A stretch of DNA of 64,000 nt from Tritrichomonas musculus (GCA_039105265.1 JAPFFF010000044.1:1178001-1242000), one strand, 5' to 3'. Positions 9,216 to 19,826 are shown, numbered from the stretch's first letter. Notes: generated by a model from the letters alone, not told the origin. Numbers and translations: made by a program.

Positions 9216-9966
9216 TATAATTAAAAAAATTTTATTTTTACTCTCTCTCTTCCCTTGTAAATGAATTTCTTAACTTTAGTATTTTGATTTATGAAGTTTT
9301 TCCTATTAAGTAATGCAACAAATGAAATATTGAATGATATTAGTAAATTTTATTTGAATATTTCTCATATTTTAATATGAATGACATTGGAAAACTTTGT
9401 ATTTTGTAATAATATAACGATTTATATAGATATAAAAGTTTCCTATTTTTTTTCTTTTAATAAATTTTCGAAAACTTGAATAATAATTTATAAATAATAA
9501 AAATATTTAAAAAAAGTCCTAAAAATTTATAAATTTTTTATATTTATTCATTTCTTAGTAAGATATATCTGTTATTTAATATTAAATAATTTAAATAAAA
9601 TCATCTGAAAAGTATTGGGATATATAGTTTGTTCTTTTGATGAATATATAATAAAATGAATTAAAAGCTTTTAAATAGTTGACATAAGTAAAAATATGAA
9701 GCGCGATAGCTATTCAAAAAAAATTGAAATTTTTCATTTATCGGCCATTTTATATAATATCAAAAAATGCTTTATATTTTAATAAAATTTTTATATTATT
9801 ATATAAAAATTATATATTTATTAATATAACAAACTATTAATTTATTATATCCCATAAAATTATTTATTTACATTATAAAATACAAAGATAATATTATATT
9901 AAAAATTTGATATATTTTCTTTTAAATAAATTTTTTTCAAATAAGAATAATGAAATGACGATGAAA
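9216..9966. other. AT-rich intergenic region, no gene seen
   Basis: About 750 bases of AT-rich DNA between the RING protein and the metacaspase. A pyrimidine run (CTCTCTCTCTTCCC) follows the upstream stop. I see no open frame, tRNA or clear repeat with support. Confidence 0.6.
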
Positions 9967-9971
9967 TCATT
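9967..9971 (+). promoter_or_regulatory. Putative Inr TCATT for the metacaspase gene
   Basis: TCATT with its A 14 bases before the ATG at 9983, the same spacing as for the gene at 3576. Confidence 0.45.
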
Positions 9972-9982
9972 TTATTGTTAAT

Positions 9983-10936
9983 ATGGGTGCAGAAAACAGT
10001 TCTCCAGAACCACAAAATGGAAAAGTTGTTAGGTTTTTAAACAATGATAATAGATCCAATGTTGATCATGAAAAACTTGAACAAATGAGACAAGAACATG
10101 AATCTCATTTTAATGTTGACGAAAATACAACAAATGAAGATTTTTATAATTATAGAAATTCATCAAATGTAGAAGCAGCTATGAAATATTTACATGATCT
10201 TGGTTCATGTGTCAATCATATTGAACCAGATGACACTCAAGAATACTGCCAAAATGGTGTTAATGAAAAAATACTTTTTATCGTTTGCAACAATTATAAG
10301 AGGCCCGATTATCAACTCGGTGTTGGTCCAATTGACGATGCTTTGACAGTTGCAATTCATCATAAGAAGATGGGATATAATATTATCTTCCTTCATAACT
10401 CAACTCCGCATCATTTCAAGAAATGGCTCAAACACATCTTACAAAACACACTTTCTGACCTAACAATCTTTTACACCGGACATGGAAGCCAAATCAGAGA
10501 TGTTTCTGGTGATGAAAGCGATGGTTATGATGAAGTTATGATTTTTGATGATGGTTATATTGTTGATGATGATCTTGGTGATTATTTACATAAATATGCT
10601 CACGGACAACGCATTGTTCTTCTTACTGACTGTTGCCATAGCGGTTCAATTTGGGATATTCAATCTTTGAAAGCTGAACATGAAAATGTTGCTCCAAATA
10701 TCATTTCAATCGCTGCTGCAACTGATGCTGAAACATCCAAGCAAACCAAATTAGGACAAAAAGATCATGGTATTTTCACTTATTTCTTCTGGAATACTTT
10801 CAATGAAAATCCTATGATTTCTACAGTTGAAATGAAAAATAAAATTGATCCAATATTATCCAGATTCAGGCAAATGCTTGATTTTTGCGGTACTTCTGAT
10901 GGAATAGAAAATGAACCAATATTCCCAGATCAGTAA
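9983..10936 (+). CDS. Metacaspase (peptidase family C14B), type I-like
   Basis: A 317-residue protein with a caspase-like fold. Strand 1 is ILFIVCNNY (97-105). The catalytic His is H167 in YTGHGSQ, and the catalytic Cys is C218 in TDCCHSGS, with D216 where family members hold an acidic S1-pocket residue. An acidic loop, SGDESDGYDEVMIFDDG, follows the His motif, as in metacaspases that need calcium and cut after Arg or Lys. There is no large linker between the p20-like and p10-like parts, so it is closer to type I than type II. The first residues, MGAENS, fit an N-myristoylation signal (Gly2, Ser6), which would place it at membranes; this is inference. The gene stands alone, with its own Inr. 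Confidence 0.92.
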   Translation: MGAENSSPEPQNGKVVRFLNNDNRSNVDHEKLEQMRQEHESHFNVDENTTNEDFYNYRNSSNVEAAMKYLHDLGSCVNHIEPDDTQEYCQNGVNEKILFIVCNNYKRPDYQLGVGPIDDALTVAIHHKKMGYNIIFLHNSTPHHFKKWLKHILQNTLSDLTIFYTGHGSQIRDVSGDESDGYDEVMIFDDGYIVDDDLGDYLHKYAHGQRIVLLTDCCHSGSIWDIQSLKAEHENVAPNIISIAAATDAETSKQTKLGQKDHGIFTYFFWNTFNENPMISTVEMKNKIDPILSRFRQMLDFCGTSDGIENEPIFPDQ

Positions 10937-11005
10937 ATATAATTATTTATAATAAACTAAAAACATTATATATAATTCTTTTTAATTTCTTGAATCTATA
11001 TATAA

Positions 11006-11403
11006 AAGGCGATTTCAGAGATCGAGAATTTTTTTTCTCTGCTTTTGATATCAGAATTTTCAATTAAACTTTTTGATAAAATATGATCGTAATTCATTCT
11101 CAAATATTTCTTAAAAAAAGAATGTATTTTTTTGATATAAATCTTAAAATAAACATCAATACATTCTATTATTTATTTTAAAATATAATAAAATCACAAA
11201 TACCAATTATAAAAAAAGATAAATCTGTTTGAGATCTCGAGATCTCGGTAATTGATATCAAGTTTACAATTATTTTTATATCACATTTCATATCTGATAT
11301 CTTGATAATCGATAATCTCGATATCAGATTTGTAAACTGATAATCGAGTATCAGATGTAAAAAAGTGACGTTTTTGATATCGATTCTCAAAATAACAAGT
11401 CTA
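11006..11403 (+). mobile_element. MITE copy A (non-autonomous DNA transposon, one end not recognisable)
   Basis: This stretch is the reverse complement, with small differences, of the element at 43237-43709. Shared landmarks include the 16-base palindrome GAGATCTCGAGATCTC (11231-11246), the run of GATATC/GATCTC motifs, and the right end AATAACAAGTCTA (11391-11403). The opposite 13-base terminal repeat seen in copy B is not found here, and similarity fades before about 11006, so this copy is shortened. No protein is encoded. It abuts an ankyrin remnant, which suggests insertion into an ankyrin gene. Confidence 0.75.
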
Positions 11404-11546
11404 TTCAAAAGACAGCCCAGCACATTGCTGTTGAAAATGAAAATATTGAAATAGTAAAGCTTTTATTGCAAATGAAAAATGTTAATATAAATATACAAGA
11501 TGAAATTAATATTTTATTTCAAATCAAGTTTAAAAATAATTTGTAA
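11403..11546 (+). pseudogene. Ankyrin-repeat gene remnant
   Basis: The frame starting at 11403 reads KTAQHIAVENENIEIVKLLL followed by QMKNVNINIQDE and a stop at 11544-11546. This is the last repeat and tail of a trichomonad ankyrin protein. It has no start of its own and begins where MITE copy A ends. The remainder of the parent gene is not present upstream. The rest of 10937-11777 holds no supported gene. Confidence 0.6.
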
Positions 11547-11777
11547 TAACTTTTCAAAATTTTATGAAAAAAACCAATTGATTATGCGTCAAAGAAAATT
11601 AAGAAGTTATTAACCAAATAATCCCATAACTTTTACTAAATAAAAACTTTTTTATTATTAATTTCATTTTTATTGAATCTATTTTTTATTAAAAAAAATA
11701 AAAATAAAAATAAAAATCAGTAATAATTATTTAAATAAGTATGAAATCCAACTTATATGATTGTCAAAAAAATAAAT

Positions 11778-14700
11778 TTAAATATCATCTTCAGTTTGAA
11801 AATTTAAATTGTTTGATTCAAAATTGTTATCCAGATTATCTGTGAAAGAATCATTGTTAGTAAAATGATGATTAAATTTCATCATCAATATAGATACAAC
11901 AGATATGAAAATTGCAAACGAGCAAAGAACAATGAGAACATTCTTATTATTTTCAACTTTTTGGGACTTTAAGTTTTCATTCAATGATATTTCTTTCATT
12001 ATTTTAACTGAAGAAATTTTCTTAACCAATCCATGCTTAATTGATTCATTAATTTCATGTTCGAACTGGCAAGAATTAATAAGCAATTTAGGTGAATTAT
12101 AAAGAAGTATTTTGCCATTAATATAATGGCTTCCTTTGATCAATTTTCCTTTGAAATTGCAATCATTTATTTCAACCTCGCTTCCACCGTTTTCTCTACT
12201 TTCATAATAAATAGATTCAGACTGATCAAACTCGCAACCATCAATTTTTATTGATAATTTTTCATTCTCTTCTAACTGGACAAGATTACCTTTATGTTTG
12301 TCATGAGGACTGATTATCTTAAAGCAACCTCCAGGTCCTTTGTTTCCAACAAAAGTGTCGTTAATTACATCAGCATCGTCAGCAATCAAGTAGACAGAGC
12401 TTCCACCAAATAAACTTCCTTCATTTGTTCTTCTTGGATAAGCTTCATTGGACCTGAAAATGCAAGATTTGATCAATATTGAATTCAATTCATAGTTTGA
12501 TTGGATAAAAACAGCGCCACCATAGAAAGCTTTGCATCGAATGAAAACAAGATTGATCAAATCAACGGTCTTTTCATGTTCAATTGTGTTATTAATGTAG
12601 ATACCACCTCCACCTCCATTTATTGATGCACAATCAATAAATTCAGTGCCATTGCACCTGAAGCTGCAGTTGGCAATGTGAATTGCGCCTCCATTTGAAT
12701 CTTCAACAAAATTTGTGAAGTTTGAACGAACAATCAAAACTGTCACATTTTTGCCATTAAAGTCGGAATAGTCGCAACGATCACTATAAGTTATGTTGCC
12801 TTCTTCATCTTCAACAATGCAGGATGGATCGTTTGGCTCAAGAGTAATTGACGGTGAAAATCCATACGATTCTGTGAACCTTTCTGATTCACTAAATTGG
12901 TGTGAATTCGAAAACTTAGTTGAATAACTAAAGCTATTTGTCAAACTGAATTTTTCAGTATTAGTAAATCTGTCTGTCAAGCTGAAATGATAGGTTTGTG
13001 TGAACTTGTTTGAAATTGAAAATTCATTTGAAAAAGTGAATTTCGTTGACTTTGAAAATGCTCCAGTGAAGGTGAATCCTTCGGTCTTTGTGAACTTGCC
13101 TGATTGGCTAAAGAAAGGAGTTGGATCGAATTCTTTTGATTGTGTAAAATCATTGGATTCAGTAAATTTCGTTGATAATGTGAAACTTACTGAATTGGTA
13201 AACTTTGTTGAATATGAAAACATATCAGTTAAGCTGAAATGTTTAGAAAATGAAAACTCTTTTGAAAAACTGAATTTGATTGATTCAGTGAACTTTGTTG
13301 ATAATGAAAACTTGCCTGATAATGTAAAATCAGTTGTCAAACTGAATCCTTCTGTTTTAGAAAACAAGTTGGATGAACTGAAGTAATTTGAATGTGAAAA
13401 CTTATCAGATGGACTGAACTCTTTTGAAAGCGTGAAATCATTTGATTCACTGAATTTATTTGACTTTGAAAAATCACTTGTTAATGTGAATTTTTCGGTT
13501 TCTGTGAATGATTGTGATTTGCTGAATTTCAATGATTCACTGAATTTGTTTGAATCACTGAATTGAGCCGATTTACTAAATAGTTCAGACTTGCTGAATT
13601 TATTTGATATTGAAAACAAATCAGTGGCACTGAATTGATTGGTCTCTGAAAACAATTGTGAGTTGCTAAACTGTTTTGATCGTGAAAATACTTCTGATTT
13701 AGAAAATGCTTTTGAATCAGAGAAAGAGCTTGATTGAGTAAATAAAGATGATATTGTAAACAATTCTGAATAACTGAACTTTCGTGAAGATGAGAAAACT
13801 TCAGAATTAGTAAACTGGGCGGAATTTGAAAAAGCATTTGATTGGCTAAATTCTTTCGAGTCTGAAAAACTTTCAGATTTACTGAACTTGCTCGAGATTG
13901 AAAAAGAGCCTGTTTCAGTAAATTTCTCAGTACCTGAAAATGCTGCAGAATTACTAAATTTATCTGATCTTGAAAAAGCATTGGAATGACTGAATTCTTT
14001 CGAGTCTGAAAAACTTTCAGATTTACTGAACTTGTTGGAGCTTGAAAAAGCGCCTGTTTCAGTAAATCTTTCAGTACCTGAAAATGCTGCAGAATTACTA
14101 AATTTATCTGATCTTGAAAAAGCATTGGAATGACTGAATTCTTTCGAATCTGAAAAACTTTCAGATTTACTGAACTTGTTGGAGCTTGAAAAAGCGCCTG
14201 TTTCAGTAAATCTCTCTGTACCTGAAAATGCTGCAGAATTGCTGAACTGATTTGTTCCTGAAAATACATTAGAATTGGTGAATTCTTTTGAATCAGAGAA
14301 CAAGTTTGATTTTGTGAAACCTTTTGATTTTGTAAAGTCATCAGAATTAGTAAAACTGTTAGATTTAGAGAAATATTTAGAGTGACTAAAATCATTAGAT
14401 TTCGTAAAATCTCTAGATTTACTAAATGCATCTGATTTTGTGAATAATCCTGAATTTGAGAAATGATTCGACTGAGTAAAGAAATTAGAAAGAGTAAAGT
14501 TACTTGAAGGGAAATAATCAGACATAGTGAATGCAAAAGTAGCTGTATTTCCAAAATGATCAACAAAATTAACTTCATTTACATGTAACTGATTATTAGA
14601 ATAAGTCCAAGTATTAGATTTAACAATCGTATCCTTTTGAAAAACTATTTCACTTGTAACAACAGCTCCAAAAATGTCATTAGGTGAGATCACATGATTT

Positions 14701-17700
14701 GATTCATTATAATTATCATGGAATGTGTTTCCATTGATCTGAAAAGATGTTCCAGAATCATCTCCTTCAATGTACATTGCATATCCATCGCATGCATTAT
14801 TTGAAGTAAATGTTGAAGAACGAACAACAAAGCTCGCCATTGCCACACTCGTTGTTGTTGGACAACTTAGACCATCTTTTGAATAATAATAAGTTGGATT
14901 GATGTAAATTCCACCACCTCTTCCACTTGATTTCAAATGAAAGTGATTTTCTTCTAAAATAACCAAATTGCTTGCTGTTTCAAAATTGCAATTAGCAATA
15001 TTATTATTGAACTGGCAAGATTCTATTGTTACTGTTTTCAATGTTTGTATAGAAAGAGCACCACCATGTCGTTTTGCTTGATTTCCATTGAAATCGCAAT
15101 TGGTAATGGAAATGTCAACATCATTTGTTTTGCACCAGTAGCCAATTTGAAGAGCACCGCCATCACCATTATAATATGGCTCATTTCCTGATGTTGGTCG
15201 ACCAACAGACTGATCTTGGAACGCACGATTATTGGTGAAATGACATTGATTGAATGTGATCTGATTTGTTCCTAATACAATCAAGCTTGATCCACCACCA
15301 TACAAACTATTTGAAGTATTATTTAAGAAGGTGATATTTGTTAGTTCAAAAGAGCTAATTTTATTATTCAAATTAATTGTTGCAATGTAATTGTTACAGC
15401 CTGTTGGTTGGTTGTTTTGGATGACATTGTTTGAGAATGTAAATGTTGGTGCATGGGTCACTATGTCAAAACATTTGTTTACTCCTCCACTGCATCCATC
15501 AAATGTGCATTCATCAATAGTAAGTGTGGTAATGGCTGTCGTTTGTGAAATTATAATAGATGATCTGGTGGTAATATGTATAAAATCGGTTTTTACAAAT
15601 GTAAGTTGATTATTTCCAAGGTTTTGAACATGAATTCCACCTTGTTCTTCTTTAAATGTGCATGTGTCTATTCGAATCGATTTCGTTGTTCCAGGTTCAC
15701 AAAAGATGCTTGATTTGGAACTGCTTGGATTATTTTCAAATGTGCATTTATATATCGTTATTTCGGCAGATGATGCTGTTGTATCATAATTTGGTTTAAC
15801 ATAGATGGAACTTCCTTCACTACCAGTGTTTCCTCTAAAAATGGTTTCTTCAATCGTAACTTCGGAATTGACACAAAACATGAGGCCAGCACCTTTGTTA
15901 TTTGAATTTCTTTCAAATACACAATTCATGACTTTCAAACTTGTTTTGCCATTATTTTGATAATAATCAATTCTTAAGCCTCCGGCTTGGTAATTATTCT
16001 TGTTACTGTTTCCAATGAAATAGCATGCTTCAAATGAAACTTTAAGCAGATCTTTATTTTTGCGATTTATTTCAAGACCAATTCCTCCTTGATCAGCATT
16101 CATATTGAATGATTTAAATGTGTTATTATTAAATAAAAGTGATTCTGATGATAATTCCAGATACATTGATGGAGTTGTTGTTAATTGAACATCTTCAAAA
16201 GTGTTTCCTTTAATAGTATGAGCTTGTATAAATGTGTTCGAATCTGTACGAATAATTGTGCCTCTATGACAATAATAAAATGTGTTCTCAATTAATTCAA
16301 AAGAAGAAATATCAGTTGAACTATTTAAATGAACTGTGTTTGAATTACATTTTCGAAATGTGTTCCCAATCAAATGGATATTTGTTGATCTGGTTGAAAT
16401 AGCTGATGATGATTGCTCTTCATTCGAATATTCAAATGTACAATTTTCAATATCGTTTTGGATATCATTATTTGGATCAACAATGACATAATTATTGGTG
16501 CCACAATCGGTAAACTTGCAGGATAGTATCTGAATACTCGTGGTCGATACGCTTTGTATGAAAATGCCATGTGCCTCATTGCCAGTGTTCCCTTCAAATG
16601 TACAATTTCGAATAATGGCTCCATTCTCATTGGTAGATGTTATCGATGTTCCACATGGTGTCTCTGATCCAACATAAATAGAACCACCTTTCTGTCCTGC
16701 AACATTTGATTTGAATTCACAATTTTCAATCAAAAAGCCTTCGGCATCATTATTTGAAACATATTTCTCTATTGACAAACCACCTCCATTGAGTTCAGCT
16801 TCATTGTTTTCAAATATGCATCCTCGTATTATTATGCCAATACTCATCATTCCACAGTTGCCAATTTGGAGTCCTCCACCAAAACCATTAAGATTAGGCC
16901 CTGACGCTGCTGATGGATTGTATGATGAATCACGAAAGACATGATTGTTGTTGAAATGACATTCACTGAATATGATCTCATTAGTTCCACTTATTTGTAT
17001 GCTTGATCCTCCTCCAAATGCACTGTTACTTGTGTTATTATAAAATGTAATATTCGTTAGTTCAAATGTGGCAATCTTGTTGTTCATATTTATATTTCCA
17101 CAATAATTAGCATTTCCACTAAGTTTACAATTATTGATGACATTGTTTGAGAATGTAAATGTTGGTGCATGAGTCACTATGTCAAAACATTTGTTTACTC
17201 CTCCACTGCATCCATCAAATGTGCATTCATCAATAGTAAGTGCGGTAATGGCTGTCGTTTGTGAAATTATAATAGATGATCTGGTGGTAATATGTATAAA
17301 ATCGGTTTTTACAATTGTAAGTGGATTATTTCCAAGGTTTTGAACATGAATTCCACCTTGTTCTTCTTTAAATGTGCATGTGTCTATTCGAATCGATTTC
17401 GTTGTTCCAGGTTCACAAAAGATGCTTGATTTGGAACTGCTTGGATTATTTTCAAATGTGCATTTGTATATCGTTATTCCTGCAGATGATGCTGTTGTAT
17501 CATAATTTGGTTTAACATAGATGGAACTTCCTTCACTACCAGTGTTTCCTCTAAAAATGGTTTCTTCAATCGTAACTTCGGAATTGACACAAAACATGAG
17601 GCCAGCACCTTTGTTATTTGAATTTCTTTCAAATACACAATTCATGACTTTCAAACTTGTTTTGCCATTATTTTGATAATAATCAATTCTTAAGCCTCCG

Positions 17701-19811
17701 GCTTGGTAATTATTCTTGTTACTGTTTCCAATGAAATAGCATGCTTCAAATGAAACTTTAAGCAGATCTTTATTTTTGCGATTTATTTCAAGACCAATTC
17801 CTCCTTGATCAGCATTCATATTGAATGATTTAAATGTGTTATTATTAAATAAAAGTGATTCTGATGATAATTCCAGATACATTGATGGAGTTGTTGTTAA
17901 TTGAACATCTTCAAAAGTGTTTCCTTTAATAGTATGAGCTTGTATAAATGTGTTCGAATCTGTACGAATAATTGTGCCTCTATGACAATAATAAAATGTG
18001 TTCTCAATTAATTCAAAAGAAGAAATATCAGTTGAACTATTTAAATGAACTGTGTTTGAATTACATTTTCGAAATGTGTTCCCAATCAAATGGATATTTG
18101 TTGATTTGGTTGAAATAGCTGATGATGATTGCTCTTCATTCGAATATTCAAATGTACAATTTTCAATATCGTTTTGGATATCATTATTTGGATCAACAAT
18201 GACATAATCATTGGTGCCACAATCGGTAAATTTGCAAGATAGTATCTGAATACTCGTGGTCGATACGCTTTGTATGAAAATGCCATGTGCTTCACTTCCT
18301 GTGTTTCCAACAAAAGTGCAACCTCTGATAATAGACTCATCTTCCTTTGTCCCACTTGGTGTAATTGTTCTATGACAAAAAAAGTCGGTTTCTATGTAAA
18401 TTGCGCCTCCTCCTTGTGTTGCTGTATTTTCAGTAAAAGTGCAGTTCTCAATCAAGAAGCCTTGGTAGCTTTGGATTGCGAGAGCGCCTCCTGTTTCGCT
18501 AGCTTGATTTTTTTTGAACTGACAATTAATTAAATGAACAATTGTATTTGACGCATATCTATTAAATCCATAATGAAATCCGCCTCCTTTCAAAGGTGAA
18601 GTATTCCCCTCAAAAAGGCAGTTTTCTAAGGTTAACAAATAAGGCAAAGAGCAGTCATTGTCCAATTTGTTCTGAATGATGATTTGATTACAAGATGAAA
18701 AAGGATCAATTACCCATTGTTTGTTAAGTGCGTTTTCAATGAACTTGCAAGAGTCAATTATCATCTCGTTAATCAAACTAATGAAAGCAATTTTGATGAA
18801 AAAGCTTCCTGAAGGACAATTTTGAAATGTATTTTCTCGAAAAGAAGTGCTTGCTGGATTGTTAATTTTTAAATAAATGCATCGTCCTTGATTGTTACCT
18901 TTTATATTATTAAATGTGTTATTTTCAACTGTAAGGGTTTCTTGTGAAGATGTGCATTCATTTTGATCAATTCCAGCTGATCTCCAGTTATTCGAGTTAT
19001 AGCGGGCATTCTCAAAAACATTATTCGTATATACAAGTTCGGTTGATCTAATTGAAGATACGCATCCACAGCTTGTTAATGAGTCTGAAAAAGTTATTTT
19101 ATTGAATGTAAACTCAAATTTTGGTACATTAAATATAACAACATATAACCCACCAGTCTTTCCACAAGTTGTAAATGTACAACCAGAGATAGTAACTGGA
19201 TTTGCTGTATTTGTTCCTGAAATATAAGCACCAATTCCATTTTCACTTGAGTCTGTGTTTATATTAGCATTAGTTATCTGGTTTCCCATTAAAATCGTCT
19301 TCTCGTTATTAAAAATTCTAAACGTACGGCATGCTTTATCGACTGATGTAAAAGTAATTGTGTTATCTTGAATTGTTGTAGTTTTTGCATTAATATACAT
19401 GATGTTGGCTGATGAGGGTCCAGAGCCATTGGAACAATTTGATATACTATTTGAATTTGCAATATAATTATTGTTTGTGCCTTCAAAATTAATTAAGGAA
19501 TCCTGGAAAACGCAATTAATAAATGGATTTTCATTAAAGGTACATTCAACATTGCGAATTTTAAAAACTTTCGAATTTGAATTTGAAGAACTAACACCTA
19601 CTGTTCTTGTTGATGTCATCTTAAATACTGAAGGTTGAAGTCCATTATGACAATAAACGACATATTCGTCATAATCTGGTTTTGTAAATTTATCATTACT
19701 CAAGTTTTCCCAGCACCTATCTAATTTTATATTTTTTTTGTGGGAACCAGGTATTCGATTTATATTTTGAGGAGTGATTCTGAAAAGCAAAGGAAATAAT
19801 AAATACAACAT
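11778..19811 (-). CDS. Giant Pmp-like beta-helix surface protein with hexapeptide array and C-terminal membrane anchor
   Basis: A 2,677-residue protein. The N-terminus MLYLLFPLLF is a short hydrophobic leader. Residues about 50-1740 are parallel beta-helix repeats with FxxN and GGA/GGG motifs (for example CTFTENTATQGGGAIYIE), as in chlamydial Pmp proteins and the Pmp-like proteins of Trichomonas. Residues about 1760-2325 are some 93 hexapeptides of form F-[S/T]-x-S-x-x, probably a stalk. Residues about 2325-2600 return to beta-helix. A membrane segment (about 2624-2644, NVLIVLCSFAIFISVV...) and a 33-residue acidic tail follow. Such proteins are exposed at the cell surface; adhesion is the usual proposal. 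The beta-helix part contains a recent 1.15-kb internal duplication and the stalk a threefold 144-bp repeat. A TCATA element is 18 bases before the ATG. Confidence 0.88.
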   Translation of the reverse strand: MLYLLFPLLFRITPQNINRIPGSHKKNIKLDRCWENLSNDKFTKPDYDEYVVYCHNGLQPSVFKMTSTRTVGVSSSNSNSKVFKIRNVECTFNENPFINCVFQDSLINFEGTNNNYIANSNSISNCSNGSGPSSANIMYINAKTTTIQDNTITFTSVDKACRTFRIFNNEKTILMGNQITNANINTDSSENGIGAYISGTNTANPVTISGCTFTTCGKTGGLYVVIFNVPKFEFTFNKITFSDSLTSCGCVSSIRSTELVYTNNVFENARYNSNNWRSAGIDQNECTSSQETLTVENNTFNNIKGNNQGRCIYLKINNPASTSFRENTFQNCPSGSFFIKIAFISLINEMIIDSCKFIENALNKQWVIDPFSSCNQIIIQNKLDNDCSLPYLLTLENCLFEGNTSPLKGGGFHYGFNRYASNTIVHLINCQFKKNQASETGGALAIQSYQGFLIENCTFTENTATQGGGAIYIETDFFCHRTITPSGTKEDESIIRGCTFVGNTGSEAHGIFIQSVSTTSIQILSCKFTDCGTNDYVIVDPNNDIQNDIENCTFEYSNEEQSSSAISTKSTNIHLIGNTFRKCNSNTVHLNSSTDISSFELIENTFYYCHRGTIIRTDSNTFIQAHTIKGNTFEDVQLTTTPSMYLELSSESLLFNNNTFKSFNMNADQGGIGLEINRKNKDLLKVSFEACYFIGNSNKNNYQAGGLRIDYYQNNGKTSLKVMNCVFERNSNNKGAGLMFCVNSEVTIEETIFRGNTGSEGSSIYVKPNYDTTASSAGITIYKCTFENNPSSSKSSIFCEPGTTKSIRIDTCTFKEEQGGIHVQNLGNNPLTIVKTDFIHITTRSSIIISQTTAITALTIDECTFDGCSGGVNKCFDIVTHAPTFTFSNNVINNCKLSGNANYCGNINMNNKIATFELTNITFYNNTSNSAFGGGSSIQISGTNEIIFSECHFNNNHVFRDSSYNPSAASGPNLNGFGGGLQIGNCGMMSIGIIIRGCIFENNEAELNGGGLSIEKYVSNNDAEGFLIENCEFKSNVAGQKGGSIYVGSETPCGTSITSTNENGAIIRNCTFEGNTGNEAHGIFIQSVSTTSIQILSCKFTDCGTNNYVIVDPNNDIQNDIENCTFEYSNEEQSSSAISTRSTNIHLIGNTFRKCNSNTVHLNSSTDISSFELIENTFYYCHRGTIIRTDSNTFIQAHTIKGNTFEDVQLTTTPSMYLELSSESLLFNNNTFKSFNMNADQGGIGLEINRKNKDLLKVSFEACYFIGNSNKNNYQAGGLRIDYYQNNGKTSLKVMNCVFERNSNNKGAGLMFCVNSEVTIEETIFRGNTGSEGSSIYVKPNYDTTASSAEITIYKCTFENNPSSSKSSIFCEPGTTKSIRIDTCTFKEEQGGIHVQNLGNNQLTFVKTDFIHITTRSSIIISQTTAITTLTIDECTFDGCSGGVNKCFDIVTHAPTFTFSNNVIQNNQPTGCNNYIATINLNNKISSFELTNITFLNNTSNSLYGGGSSLIVLGTNQITFNQCHFTNNRAFQDQSVGRPTSGNEPYYNGDGGALQIGYWCKTNDVDISITNCDFNGNQAKRHGGALSIQTLKTVTIESCQFNNNIANCNFETASNLVILEENHFHLKSSGRGGGIYINPTYYYSKDGLSCPTTTSVAMASFVVRSSTFTSNNACDGYAMYIEGDDSGTSFQINGNTFHDNYNESNHVISPNDIFGAVVTSEIVFQKDTIVKSNTWTYSNNQLHVNEVNFVDHFGNTATFAFTMSDYFPSSNFTLSNFFTQSNHFSNSGLFTKSDAFSKSRDFTKSNDFSHSKYFSKSNSFTNSDDFTKSKGFTKSNLFSDSKEFTNSNVFSGTNQFSNSAAFSGTERFTETGAFSSSNKFSKSESFSDSKEFSHSNAFSRSDKFSNSAAFSGTERFTETGAFSSSNKFSKSESFSDSKEFSHSNAFSRSDKFSNSAAFSGTEKFTETGSFSISSKFSKSESFSDSKEFSQSNAFSNSAQFTNSEVFSSSRKFSYSELFTISSLFTQSSSFSDSKAFSKSEVFSRSKQFSNSQLFSETNQFSATDLFSISNKFSKSELFSKSAQFSDSNKFSESLKFSKSQSFTETEKFTLTSDFSKSNKFSESNDFTLSKEFSPSDKFSHSNYFSSSNLFSKTEGFSLTTDFTLSGKFSLSTKFTESIKFSFSKEFSFSKHFSLTDMFSYSTKFTNSVSFTLSTKFTESNDFTQSKEFDPTPFFSQSGKFTKTEGFTFTGAFSKSTKFTFSNEFSISNKFTQTYHFSLTDRFTNTEKFSLTNSFSYSTKFSNSHQFSESERFTESYGFSPSITLEPNDPSCIVEDEEGNITYSDRCDYSDFNGKNVTVLIVRSNFTNFVEDSNGGAIHIANCSFRCNGTEFIDCASINGGGGGIYINNTIEHEKTVDLINLVFIRCKAFYGGAVFIQSNYELNSILIKSCIFRSNEAYPRRTNEGSLFGGSSVYLIADDADVINDTFVGNKGPGGCFKIISPHDKHKGNLVQLEENEKLSIKIDGCEFDQSESIYYESRENGGSEVEINDCNFKGKLIKGSHYINGKILLYNSPKLLINSCQFEHEINESIKHGLVKKISSVKIMKEISLNENLKSQKVENNKNVLIVLCSFAIFISVVSILMMKFNHHFTNNDSFTDNLDNNFESNNLNFQTEDDI
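12850..14520 (-). repeat. 18-bp hexapeptide-coding tandem array with 144-bp higher-order repeats
   Basis: About 93 tandem 18-bp units encode F-[S/T]-x-S-x-x. Within it, a 144-bp block (eight hexapeptides, including SGTERFTETGAF) recurs three times; the anchor TACCTGAAAATGCTGCAGAA lies at 13931, 14075 and 14219, exactly 144 bases apart. The array sits inside the Pmp-like gene and keeps its frame throughout. Confidence 0.85.
15420..16575 (-). repeat. Intragenic duplicated block, copy 1
   Basis: About 1,155 bases nearly identical to 17136-18291, offset by exactly 1,716 bases (572 codons) along its whole length. Only scattered substitutions are seen, some silent and some not. It lies in the beta-helix part of the Pmp-like gene. 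Confidence 0.85.
17136..18291 (-). repeat. Intragenic duplicated block, copy 2
   Basis: Partner of the block at 15420-16575. Between the two lies unique beta-helix sequence. The high similarity points to recent duplication or gene conversion. Confidence 0.85.
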
Positions 19812-19826
19812 GATTATTTCGGACGC

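Noticed and set aside
11178-11423. A minus-strand open frame as a gene
   Set aside because: It lies within the MITE copy, is made of its palindromes and has no family signature.
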